Shown: positions 50,146-58,221 of the stretch, piece by piece
How positions within the stretch are numbered: the stretch's first letter is position 1
Layout: each line of letters opens with the position of its first letter
Source: Actinomadura rayongensis
GTDB taxonomy: Bacteria > Actinomycetota > Actinomycetes > Streptosporangiales > Streptosporangiaceae
DNA: 64,000 nucleotides
Assembly: GCF_009831215.1 (NCBI RefSeq)
Contig: NZ_WUTW01000012.1
Span: 1 to 64,000 of the forward strand
Direction of reading: 5' to 3'
The notes under the pieces: generated by a model
What the model was told of the DNA's origin: nothing
Seen by the model: only the letters and a program-made list of their open reading frames with translations
Databases searched by the model: none
Translations under genes and position numbers: made by a program

Positions 50146-51309
50146 GTGAACGCCAACGCAGAACGTCCGGGGTCGTGGCGCGTCCGCGCGCAGCAGCTCG
50201 TCAGCTACGAGGTGCGGATCCGCGAGCACGTCTTCCGGCCCGACCGCGCCGACGTGCTGGAGATCGGATCGGGCCGGCGCCGCTTCGTCGTCGTCGACCA
50301 CGCCGTCGACCTGCTGCACGGCGCCGGGATCCGCGCGTACTTCGACCACCACGGCGTCGAGTCCACGGTCCTGACCGTCCGGGCGGACGAGTCGGCGAAG
50401 GACTTCGGCACCGCCGCGCGCATCGTGGAGGCGCTGGACGCGTTCGGCCTCGCCCGCCGCCGCGAACCGCTGATCGTCGTCGGCGGCGGCGTCCTGACCG
50501 ACATCGTGGGGCTGGTCGCGAGCCTGTACCGGCGCGGGACGCCGTTCGTCCGCGTCCCGACCACGCTCGTCGGGCTCGTGGACGCGGGCGTCGGCGCGAA
50601 GACGGGGGTGAACTTCAACGGCCACAAGAACCGCCTCGGAACCTATGCGCCCGCCGCGCTGACGCTGCTCGACCGCTTCTTCCTGGCGACGCTGGCCCGG
50701 CGGCACGTCAGCAACGGCATCGCCGAGATCCTGAAACTCGCGCTGATCAAGGACGCGCGGCTGTTCGACCTCCTGGAACAGCACGGCCGCCGCCTGCTGG
50801 ACGAGAAGTTCCAGGGCGTCACCCCCGCGGGCGACCGCGCCGCCGTCGCGGTGCTCCACGCCGCCACCGAAGGGATGCTGGAGGAGCTGGAACCGAATCT
50901 CTGGGAGACCGAGCTGGAGCGCAGCGTCGACTACGGCCACACGTTCAGCCCGACGATCGAGATGCGGGCGCTCCCGTCCCTGCTGCACGGCGAGGCCGTC
51001 TGCGTGGACATGGCGTTGACCACCGTCGTGGCCCACCACCGCGGCTTGTTGACCGAGCACCAGCGCGACCGGGTGTTCGCGGTGATGTCCGCGCTGGAGC
51101 TGCCGACCTGGCATCCCCTCTTAGAGCCGGACATCCTGGCGGGCGCCCTTCAGGACACCGTCCGCCACCGCGACGGGCAGCAGCGCGTCCCCCTGCCGGT
51201 CGGGATCGGGGACGTCACCTTCGTCAACGACATCACGCAGGCAGAGCTGGAAGCGGCGACGGCCGTCCAACGCACCCTGGCGCCCTCTCCCCCGCTCCCC
51301 TTCCCCTGA
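50146..51309 (+). CDS. Sedoheptulose-7-phosphate cyclase, 2-epi-5-epi-valiolone synthase type
   Basis: A 387-residue sugar phosphate cyclase, relative of 3-dehydroquinate synthase, using NAD and a divalent metal to close sedoheptulose-7-phosphate to a C7 cyclitol. NAD-binding VVGGGVLTDIVGLVASLYRR (about residues 115-135) and VPTTLVGLVDAGVGAKTGVN are clear. The metal ligands are Glu194 in NGIAEILKLALIKD, His265 in VDYGHTFSPTIEM and His281 in LLHGEAVCVDM. HTFSP replaces the HTxGH of dehydroquinate synthase, which places it among the C7-cyclitol cyclases. EEVS, EVS and DDGS types were not separated with certainty. GTG start with GAAGGGG upstream. Confidence 0.85.
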   Translation: MNANAERPGSWRVRAQQLVSYEVRIREHVFRPDRADVLEIGSGRRRFVVVDHAVDLLHGAGIRAYFDHHGVESTVLTVRADESAKDFGTAARIVEALDAFGLARRREPLIVVGGGVLTDIVGLVASLYRRGTPFVRVPTTLVGLVDAGVGAKTGVNFNGHKNRLGTYAPAALTLLDRFFLATLARRHVSNGIAEILKLALIKDARLFDLLEQHGRRLLDEKFQGVTPAGDRAAVAVLHAATEGMLEELEPNLWETELERSVDYGHTFSPTIEMRALPSLLHGEAVCVDMALTTVVAHHRGLLTEHQRDRVFAVMSALELPTWHPLLEPDILAGALQDTVRHRDGQQRVPLPVGIGDVTFVNDITQAELEAATAVQRTLAPSPPLPFP

Positions 51310-51391
51310 GCGCGGCGCGGTCCCGGGGCGGCGCGGCGCGCGGCGGTTTGGCATCCTGGCGGACGCCCGTATCGCCTGCCCGACGAGAGCC

Positions 51392-52492
51392 ATGAACCCG
51401 AACCAGCTCGCGGAACGCCTGCCCGCTTCGATCGTCGACCCGCACGTCCACCAGTGGGATCCGCTGACGACCGTGCGCGCGGGCTCGGGGCGGGCGCGGC
51501 TGCTGCGCCGCGTTCCCCGGGTGCCGCGCGGGCTGCGCCGGGTCATTCCGCAGGCAGACCGGGAGTTCGTCGGCGACCCGCACCACGTGCTCAAGCCCTA
51601 TCTGCCCGGTACGTACGCGCGGGATCTCGGGGGGCTGCCGGTCGGCGCGGTCGTCCACATCGAGGCGGCCTGGCCCGCGCGGGACCACCTGGGGACCGTG
51701 GCGGAGACGCGCTGGGTGTCCGGGCTGCCGTTCGGGCGGGACGGGGCGCCCCGGCTCGGCGGCGTCGTCGTCCACGTCGATCCGCGCCGGGACGACGTGG
51801 GCGCCGTGCTCGACGCGCACCGCGCGGTCACCGGGCTCGTGCGCGGGGTGCGGTTCAGCGCGGCGCACCACCCGGACCCGGGGGTCCGCGACTTCTCCGA
51901 CGTTCCGGCCGTCTACACCGAACCGGCGTTCCTGGACGGGTTCGCGGCCCTCGCCGAGCGGGGGCTGAGCTTCGAGCTGTGGTGCTATGCGCACCAGTTG
52001 CCGGACGCTCTCGGGCTCGTCGAGCGGTATCCCGAGACCACGTTCGTGCTCGACCACTACGCCACGCCGGTCGGGTTCCTCGGCCCGCGCGGACGGCACA
52101 CCGGGCGTTTCGCCCATCAGCGGCGCGAGCAGTTCGCGGTCTGGCGGGACGACCTCGCCGCGCTCGCCGCGCGTCCCAACGTCGTCGCCAAGCACTCCGG
52201 GCTCGGGATGCCGCTGCTGGGCGGCGAGCGGGCCGTGCCGCTCGCCCTGCACGACGTCCGCGGGCCGCGCGCCGCGTTCGTGGACGCGGTCGCGCCGCTC
52301 GTCCGGCACCTGCACGACTGCTTCGGGCCGGAGCGGACGATGTGGGCCTCCAACTTCCCCATCGACAAGCCGGGGCTGACCCTTCCGGCCACGCTCGGCG
52401 TCGTGCTGGAAGTCCTCGGCGCGGACGCGTCCGTCGACGCGCTCACGCGCGAGGTCGCCCGCCGCACCTACCGTTTGGACGATCTGCCGTGA
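51392..52492 (+). CDS. Amidohydrolase-2 family metal-dependent hydrolase
   Basis: A 366-residue TIM-barrel hydrolase of the amidohydrolase-related (PF04909) group, which includes lactonases and decarboxylases. The N-terminal metal motif is IVDPHVHQWDP (His-x-His), later ligands lie in FELWCYAHQL, FVLDHYATPVG, VAKHSGLGMP and the Asp of MWASNFPIDKPG. It follows the cyclase by 82 bases on the same strand and overlaps the membrane/SUKH-like gene by four bases. It may tailor the cyclitol product or be unrelated; family membership is firm, role unknown. Confidence 0.82.
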   Translation: MNPNQLAERLPASIVDPHVHQWDPLTTVRAGSGRARLLRRVPRVPRGLRRVIPQADREFVGDPHHVLKPYLPGTYARDLGGLPVGAVVHIEAAWPARDHLGTVAETRWVSGLPFGRDGAPRLGGVVVHVDPRRDDVGAVLDAHRAVTGLVRGVRFSAAHHPDPGVRDFSDVPAVYTEPAFLDGFAALAERGLSFELWCYAHQLPDALGLVERYPETTFVLDHYATPVGFLGPRGRHTGRFAHQRREQFAVWRDDLAALAARPNVVAKHSGLGMPLLGGERAVPLALHDVRGPRAAFVDAVAPLVRHLHDCFGPERTMWASNFPIDKPGLTLPATLGVVLEVLGADASVDALTREVARRTYRLDDLP

Positions 52493-54141
52493 GCCGTGCG
52501 GTCTTCTTCCGGCGCGCCCTTCTCGCCGGGCTCGGGTCGGTCGCGCTGACCGTTCTGGCCGCCTGGATCGTAGAGGGAACAGCGTTCCGTTTCCTCGGGT
52601 ACCCGGTCGCGGTCGCGGCGGCGGCCTGGTGCGGGCCGGTGGCCGCGTACCGGCTCGCGCGGGACGCTCGCGCGTTCTGGTTCTTCGCGGCGCTGCTCCT
52701 GCCCGTCGCGGGGGTCGTGCTGACGTTCCTGGCGGTGTCGGACGAGATCGTCCGGTCCGACCTCAAGGCGGGACGGACGGTCGCCTGCACCTACCTCGAC
52801 CATCAGCGCGCGGCCAAGGGGCGCCGCGCGGCGAGCCGGCTGTCGTGCGCCGGACGTCCCGCCGTCGTGCGCGGGACGCGCGAGTACCCGCCGGGACGAG
52901 AAGTTCCGGTCCGGTTCGGCGCGAGCGGCCGGGTCGCCCCGCGGTTCGCCGACGGGTTCCGCGCCGACGCCCGTCCGCTGCGCGGGCTCGGCGGGATCGG
53001 GCTGCTCCTGGTGCTCGGCGTACCGCTCGTGTCGGCGGGGCTGGCCGCGCGGCGCCTGAGCCGTCCCGACGTCGCCGCGGCCCTGCGGGACCTGCGGCGG
53101 ATCGCCGCCGACGTCGACCGGAGCGCCGCGCGCCTCGGCCTCGCGCCCGGCGACCTCGGCGCGGCGGCGGCGCGCTGGCGGCACGCGCCGCTGGTCACGG
53201 CCGGACGGCTCGGCACGTCCCGCGTCCTGATCTGCCGCACCGGCGAGTTCCGGGGCCGCCCGGTGATCGTCGCGGTGCGGCACGAGCCGCTGGATTCGGC
53301 GCGGCGCCCCGTCCGCGCCCGGTGCCTGCTCGTCACGGCCGTGCGGCTGGACGTGCCCGCCGACGCCGCCGCTGCCGTCGCGGGCGGCGACCCGGCACTG
53401 GCACCGGACTTCGCGGCCGGACGGGACGTCCCCGCGCCCGGCGCCTGGACGCTGCGCGCGAACAACGTGCCGCTCGCCGCGCGCCTCGCCGAGGCCCTGC
53501 CGCCCGAGCCGTTCGCCTGGCGCACCGACGACGTGGACGTCGTCCGCCTCGACCGCGTGGACCAGGACGACCCGGTGGCCGAGGACGCCGTCGAACAACG
53601 GCTGGAATCCCTGCACCGGATCGCGGCGGAGTTCGAGCGGCTGACCGTCCTCGGTTTCGGCGACCGCCCCTACACCCCGGCCTGGCCGCCGGACAGCCCG
53701 GTCCGCGAGCGCTTCCCGTCCGACGTCGTCGCCGAACTGAAAGCGGCGGGCTGGGAGCCCGGCCGCCGCTCCGCCGCCGACCTGCCCGACGCCCCCGACG
53801 CCGTCCGCGCGTTCGTCGGCGAGTTCGGCGGGCTCACCGTCCCGACGCGCGGCACCGGCCCGCTGCGGCGCGTCGGATTCACTTTGGACCCGGAGGCCGT
53901 CCCGGACGGCGAAGCGTGCGACGCGCTCGCCGCCCGGATCGGCCGCGCCGTCTACCCGCTCGGCGTCATGGCCGACGACTCCCACCTCCTCGCCATCGAC
54001 TCGTCGGCCCGCGTGTTCGGCCTCGGCCGCGCCCACGACGTCCTGCTCGGCCACCTCCCGGACGAGGCCGTCATCAAGCTCGTCCGGGGCATCCTCACCC
54101 CCGCGATCGGCGGCCGGACGGGCTCCTACCGCGCGGACTAG
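52489..54141 (+). CDS. Membrane protein with C-terminal SUKH-3-like domain
   Basis: A 550-residue protein. N-terminal part: three hydrophobic segments (about residues 8-60) around an AWCGPVAAYRLA stretch, a small cytoplasmic or external beta domain (CTYLDHQRAAKGRR to REVPVRFG) like DUF3592-type proteins, then a fourth segment (GIGLLLVLGVPLVSAGLAARRL, about 170-190). The middle region is unrecognised. Residues about 400-548 have the SUKH-3 pattern: PSDVVAELKAAGWEPGRRS, VRAFVGEFGGLTVP, VYPLGVMADDSHLLAIDSSARVFGLG. SUKH domains commonly serve as immunity proteins against polymorphic toxins; no toxin gene is adjacent. It starts at GTG, overlapping the amidohydrolase gene. Confidence 0.7.
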   Translation: MSRAVFFRRALLAGLGSVALTVLAAWIVEGTAFRFLGYPVAVAAAAWCGPVAAYRLARDARAFWFFAALLLPVAGVVLTFLAVSDEIVRSDLKAGRTVACTYLDHQRAAKGRRAASRLSCAGRPAVVRGTREYPPGREVPVRFGASGRVAPRFADGFRADARPLRGLGGIGLLLVLGVPLVSAGLAARRLSRPDVAAALRDLRRIAADVDRSAARLGLAPGDLGAAAARWRHAPLVTAGRLGTSRVLICRTGEFRGRPVIVAVRHEPLDSARRPVRARCLLVTAVRLDVPADAAAAVAGGDPALAPDFAAGRDVPAPGAWTLRANNVPLAARLAEALPPEPFAWRTDDVDVVRLDRVDQDDPVAEDAVEQRLESLHRIAAEFERLTVLGFGDRPYTPAWPPDSPVRERFPSDVVAELKAAGWEPGRRSAADLPDAPDAVRAFVGEFGGLTVPTRGTGPLRRVGFTLDPEAVPDGEACDALAARIGRAVYPLGVMADDSHLLAIDSSARVFGLGRAHDVLLGHLPDEAVIKLVRGILTPAIGGRTGSYRAD

Positions 54142-54152
54142 AGCCGGGGGTT

Positions 54153-54185
54153 CTGGCGGGGACGTCGCTGGAACGGCCCCGCCAG
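54153..54185. terminator. Bidirectional hairpin terminator
   Basis: Perfect nine-base arms CTGGCGGGG and CCCCGCCAG around a 15-base loop in the 59-base gap between the convergent SUKH-like and reductase genes. Confidence 0.55.
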
Positions 54186-54200
54186 GCCGCCCGTCCGCGG

Positions 54201-54788
54201 CTAGGTCCCGACCGCGTACTGGAGGACGACGTTGCCCGAGCCCGGGAACGTCCGGTTCGCCAGCAGCCGGAGCCCGGTCTGCGGGTCCCGGTCGAACAAG
54301 GTCGTCCCGCCGCCGAGCGCGACCGGCCCGACCATGACGTGCAGCTCGTCCACCAGCCCGGCGCGCAGCAGATCGTTCCAGAGCACGTTGCTGCCGAACA
54401 CGAGGATGTCGCGGCCGTCCTCCTTCTTCAGCGCCGCGATCCGGGCGTGGGCCTCGGCCCGGGGGACGATCAGGGCGTCGTCCCACGGCGCCGTCCGCCC
54501 GGCGGCGAGCGAGTCGGAGACGACCACCTTCTCGATCGCGTCGTCCAGCCGCGCGATCTCCCGCTGGTCGGCGGTGGCCTCGGGGTGCCCGGCCATCGAC
54601 GGCCAGAACCCGCGGAACAGGTCGAAGGTGGCGCGGCCGAGCAGCAGCGTGTCCGCCGTGCGCAGGCGTTCCGCGCAGTACCCGTCGAAGCTGTGGTCGG
54701 CGGGCATCGCCATGAAGTTCCTGCCCGGCCCCTCGACCCGCCCGTCCAGGGACGTCAGGGCGACGACGATCAGCTTGCGCACGATCAT
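54201..54788 (-). CDS. Dihydrofolate reductase-fold protein (RibD C-terminal-like), copy 2
   Basis: A 195-residue NADPH-binding reductase of the DHFR-like/RibD C-terminal family. Features: KLIVVALTSLDGRVEG at the start, LRTADTLLLGRATFDLFRGFWP in the middle, KVVVSDSL, ILVFGSNVLWNDLLRAGLVDELHVMVGPVALGGG. These proteins are abundant in actinobacteria, mostly of unknown substrate. The ATG at 54788 overlaps the stop codon of the paralogous gene upstream, making a tandem pair. Confidence 0.85.
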   Translation of the reverse strand: MIVRKLIVVALTSLDGRVEGPGRNFMAMPADHSFDGYCAERLRTADTLLLGRATFDLFRGFWPSMAGHPEATADQREIARLDDAIEKVVVSDSLAAGRTAPWDDALIVPRAEAHARIAALKKEDGRDILVFGSNVLWNDLLRAGLVDELHVMVGPVALGGGTTLFDRDPQTGLRLLANRTFPGSGNVVLQYAVGT

Positions 54789-55375
54789 CCGGCGTTCCGC
54801 GAGTAGAGCAGGCACAGGGCGCCGCTGTCGGTGCGGGCGGTGTCGGTCAGCGTCCAGGACGAGCGGTCGAGGTCGTCGGCGAAGAACGGCCGCGCCCCGC
54901 CGCCGACCAGTTCCGGGCACAGCGTGACACTGAGCCGGTCGATCTCGCCCGCCGCCAAGAGCTGCTGGATGACGCTCGTGCTGGCGAGGACGACGATGTC
55001 CCCGCCCTCCTGCGCGCGCAGTTCCTTGACGGTCGCGGCCGGGTCGGCGGCGGCGAGCCGCGCGTTGCGCCAGTCCACGCGGTCGAGCGTGGTGGAGAAG
55101 ACGACCTTCTCCACGCCGTCGAGCCAGCGGGCGAACGCGCGGTCGCGCTCGTCGGCGTTCTCGTCCCCGGCCACCGACGGCCAGAAGCCGGAGAAGCCCT
55201 GGTAGTTCTTGCGGCCGAGCAGCGCCGTCGTCGCGCCGCCCGTCACGCGGACCATGTGGTCACGCGCCGCCGCGCTGACGGCGTGCGGGACGATCCAGCT
55301 CATGTCGTATTCGCCGCCCGGTCCGGCGACGCGGCCGTCGAGCGAGAGGGAGATGTTGGCGATCACGTTTCTCAT
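54785..55375 (-). CDS. Dihydrofolate reductase-fold protein (RibD C-terminal-like), copy 1
   Basis: A 196-residue member of the same family as its neighbour: MRNVIANISLSLDGRVAGPG start, GGATTALLGRKNYQGFSGFWPSVAG, KVVFSTTLDRVDW, IVVLASTSVIQQLLAAGEIDRLSVTLCPELVGGG. The two proteins share the fold and many positions but are clearly diverged. The start at 55375 gives the typical family N-terminus; a second ATG at 55387 is possible. It is divergent, by 71 bases, from a LAL regulator gene that may control the pair. Confidence 0.85.
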   Translation of the reverse strand: MRNVIANISLSLDGRVAGPGGEYDMSWIVPHAVSAAARDHMVRVTGGATTALLGRKNYQGFSGFWPSVAGDENADERDRAFARWLDGVEKVVFSTTLDRVDWRNARLAAADPAATVKELRAQEGGDIVVLASTSVIQQLLAAGEIDRLSVTLCPELVGGGARPFFADDLDRSSWTLTDTARTDSGALCLLYSRNAG

Positions 55376-55446
55376 GGGTCCGAGCATGTCCGGGCGGGTG
55401 GCAGGCTGTCGTCGTCAGACCTGGTGACTTCCCGCCCGGAGTTCGG

Positions 55447-58221
55447 ATGACCTCTGTCGTCAGTCCCGTCGTGGTCGGCCGCGAGGCCGAGACCGCCGCG
55501 CTGCGGGACGCGCACGCCCGCGCGGCGGACCGGCGGCCGGTCACCGTGCTCGTCGCGGGCGAGGCGGGCATCGGCAAGACGCGGCTGGTGACCGGCGTGG
55601 TCCGGGCGCTGCCCGGCGACCCGCTCGTGCTGACGGGCGGTTGCCTCGAACTCGGCGCCCAGGGCGCGCCCTATGTCCCGTTCGTCGCGATCCTGCGCGC
55701 GCTGGTGCGGCGGCTCGGCCGGGACGCGGTGGCGGCGCTGCTGCCGCCGTCGGGCTCGGTGTTCGGCGACTGGCTGCCCGAACTCGGTCCGGCGCCCGTT
55801 CGTTACCCGCGCATCCGGTTGCTGGAGGAGATGCTGGCGCTGGTGACGCGCGTGTCCGAGACACGGCCGGTCGTCCTGGTCGTCGAAGACCTGCACTGGG
55901 CCGACGCGTCCAGCCGCGAGCTGTTCGCGTACCTGTCCCGCAACCTCGTGGAATGCGCCGTGCTGCTCGTCGGGACCGTCCGGACGGGCGAGCACCCGAA
56001 CCGCCAGCTCCTGGCCGAGCTGGCGCGCGGCGGCGACGTGGTGCGGCTGCGGCTCGGCCCGCTGGAGCACCGGCACGTGGCCGACATGCTCGCCGCGATC
56101 GACGGCCGCCGCCCCGGCCGCGCCCGCGCCGCCCGGATCCACGCGCGCAGCGGCGGGAACCCGCTGTTCGTGGAGGCGCTCGGCACGGCGGGCGAGACCC
56201 CCGCCGAAGACCTGCGGACGCTGCTGCTCGACCGCGTCACCGACCTGCCGGGACCGGCGCGGGACACGCTCGCCGTCCTCGCCGTCGCCGGGGCGGGCCT
56301 GGACGAGGCCACGCTGCGCGCGGTCGGCGGCGCCGAACCCGCGCTGGACGACCTCGCCGCGCGCGATCTGGTGACCGTCCGGGACGACCGGTTCGCCGTC
56401 CGGCACGACCTGATCCGCGAGGCCGTCCACGCGTCGCTGCGCCCGGCGCGCCGCCGCGAGCTGCACGCCCGCTACGCCGCCACGCTCCCCGGCGGCACGA
56501 CGGCGGCGGCCGAGCACTGGCTGGCCGGGGGCGAGCCGGGACGCGGCCTGCCCGCCGCGTGGGAGGCCGCCGGGCGCGCGGCCCGCCAGAACGCCTACGA
56601 CGAGCAGTTCCACCTGCTCGAACTGATCCTCGGCCGGTGGATCGACGGCGCGCTGGACGTCCCGCGCGCCGACGTCCTGGAGGCGGCGGCGACGGCCGCG
56701 TACGCCGCCGGACGGTCCGCCGCCGGAGTCGCCCACGCCACCGCCGCGCTGGAGCACACCACCGACCCGGAGCGGACGGCGACGCTCCTCGGCCTGCGCG
56801 GACGCCTCCAGAACCGCATCGACGGCACCGGCCGCGCCGACCTGGAGCGCGCGCTGAGGCTTTTGCCGCCCGGCGCGGCGCGCAGTGAGCTGCTGTCGGC
56901 GCTGGCGTTCATCGGCGTCGGCGCGCTCCGCAACAAGGAGAGCCGGGACCACGCGACCGAGGCGCTGGAGCTGGCCGGATCCGACGACGGCCTGCGCGCC
57001 CCCGCCCTGCTCGTCCTGGCCGCGCTCGACGGCATCGACGGCGAGCACGAGCGCGCGGCCCGCCGCTTCGCCGCGGCGCGGAGCGCGGCCGAGGCGGCGG
57101 GCGACGAGCACACGTTCCTCACCACCTTCCAGTGGGAGGCGGGCGATCTCATCGCGGCGGGCCGGTACGCGGACGCCGCCGACCTCGCGCACGCCGGGCA
57201 GCGCGCGGCGCGGCGGCTCGGCCGGGTCCGCGCGCGGGGCGGGATGCTCGCCGTCACGCGGGCGGTGCCGCTGCGCGCCCTCGGCCGGTGGGACGAGGCC
57301 CTGGACGTCGTCGCCGACGCGCTGGACGAGGCCCCGCCGCCCCTCTACGCCGCGTTCATGCGGCTGGTCGCGGCCGACATCGCGCGCTGCCGGGGCGAGA
57401 CCGACCGCTGCGAGGAGCTGTTCCGGCAGCTCACCGAGTTCGCCCGGAACGCGCGCGGGGCGGAGGAGGCGAAGGCGGACCTGGCCGTCCAGCTCGTCGC
57501 GTGGACGTTCGACCGGGGCGACCTCGACGCCGCCGACCGCATGCTCGGCGAGCACCTGGCCGCCGACCCGTCCGCCGCGTGGCCCGCCGCGGACGTGCTG
57601 CGCCTCGCCGTCCTCGGCGCCCGGATCCAGCGCGCCCGCCGCGCCGCCGCGCCCCGCGACCGGACGGTCGCCGCCCGGCTCGCGCAGCTCGCCGACCGCG
57701 TCGCGTCCGTCCGCGCCGACACCCCCGCGCTCGCCGCGCACCGGCTCACGTTCCTGGCCGAGGCCGGTCCGGGCCCGCTGCCCGCGTGGGACGCCGCCGC
57801 CGCGGCCTGGCGCGCCCTCGGCGACCGCTTCGCGACCGCGACCGTGCTCACCGGCGCGGCGGGCGTCGCGCTGGCGTCCAACAACCGGCCGGGCGCGACG
57901 TCCCGGCTGCGCGAGGCCCGGGCGATCGCGGCCGAGCTGGGCGCGGCGCCGCTGCTGGCCCGCATCGACGAGCTGGCCGCGCGCGGGCGCCTCACGCCCG
58001 CCGCTCCCCCGCCCCGCAACGACTTCGGGCTGACGCGCCGCGAGCTGGAGGTGCTGCGCGTCCTCGCCAAGGGCCGCTCCAACGCCGAGATCGCGGCCGA
58101 GCTGTTCATCACGTCCAACACGACGGCGACGCACGTGGCCCGGATCCTCGGCAAGCTCGGTGTCGCGACCCGCACCGAGGCGGCGGCCCGCGCCCACGAG
58201 ACGGGCCTGCTCACTCCGTGA
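55447..58221 (+). CDS. LAL-type LuxR family transcriptional regulator with AAA ATPase domain
   Basis: A 924-residue regulator. AAA domain: GREAETAALRDAHARA, Walker A GEAGIGKTRL (about residues 38-47), Walker B VVLVVEDLHWAD (about 140), followed by long alpha-helical repeats. The C-terminal LuxR HTH at about residues 855-910 reads LTRRELEVLRVLAKGRSNAEIA then TTATHVARILGKLGV. It is likely an ATP-dependent activator. It is not especially close to the first LAL protein of this window (different Walker and linker segments). Divergent from the reductase pair; its last 11 bases overlap the convergent SDR gene. Confidence 0.9.
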   Translation: MTSVVSPVVVGREAETAALRDAHARAADRRPVTVLVAGEAGIGKTRLVTGVVRALPGDPLVLTGGCLELGAQGAPYVPFVAILRALVRRLGRDAVAALLPPSGSVFGDWLPELGPAPVRYPRIRLLEEMLALVTRVSETRPVVLVVEDLHWADASSRELFAYLSRNLVECAVLLVGTVRTGEHPNRQLLAELARGGDVVRLRLGPLEHRHVADMLAAIDGRRPGRARAARIHARSGGNPLFVEALGTAGETPAEDLRTLLLDRVTDLPGPARDTLAVLAVAGAGLDEATLRAVGGAEPALDDLAARDLVTVRDDRFAVRHDLIREAVHASLRPARRRELHARYAATLPGGTTAAAEHWLAGGEPGRGLPAAWEAAGRAARQNAYDEQFHLLELILGRWIDGALDVPRADVLEAAATAAYAAGRSAAGVAHATAALEHTTDPERTATLLGLRGRLQNRIDGTGRADLERALRLLPPGAARSELLSALAFIGVGALRNKESRDHATEALELAGSDDGLRAPALLVLAALDGIDGEHERAARRFAAARSAAEAAGDEHTFLTTFQWEAGDLIAAGRYADAADLAHAGQRAARRLGRVRARGGMLAVTRAVPLRALGRWDEALDVVADALDEAPPPLYAAFMRLVAADIARCRGETDRCEELFRQLTEFARNARGAEEAKADLAVQLVAWTFDRGDLDAADRMLGEHLAADPSAAWPAADVLRLAVLGARIQRARRAAAPRDRTVAARLAQLADRVASVRADTPALAAHRLTFLAEAGPGPLPAWDAAAAAWRALGDRFATATVLTGAAGVALASNNRPGATSRLREARAIAAELGAAPLLARIDELAARGRLTPAAPPPRNDFGLTRRELEVLRVLAKGRSNAEIAAELFITSNTTATHVARILGKLGVATRTEAAARAHETGLLTP

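Noticed and set aside
50146..51309. Reading the cyclase as 3-dehydroquinate synthase (aroB)
   Set aside because: HTFSP replaces the HTxGH motif of AroB, no shikimate gene is adjacent, and all neighbours are sugar/cyclitol enzymes.
55372..58197. 941-codon minus-strand open frame
   Set aside because: Antisense of the second LAL regulator, whose Walker and HTH motifs are complete.
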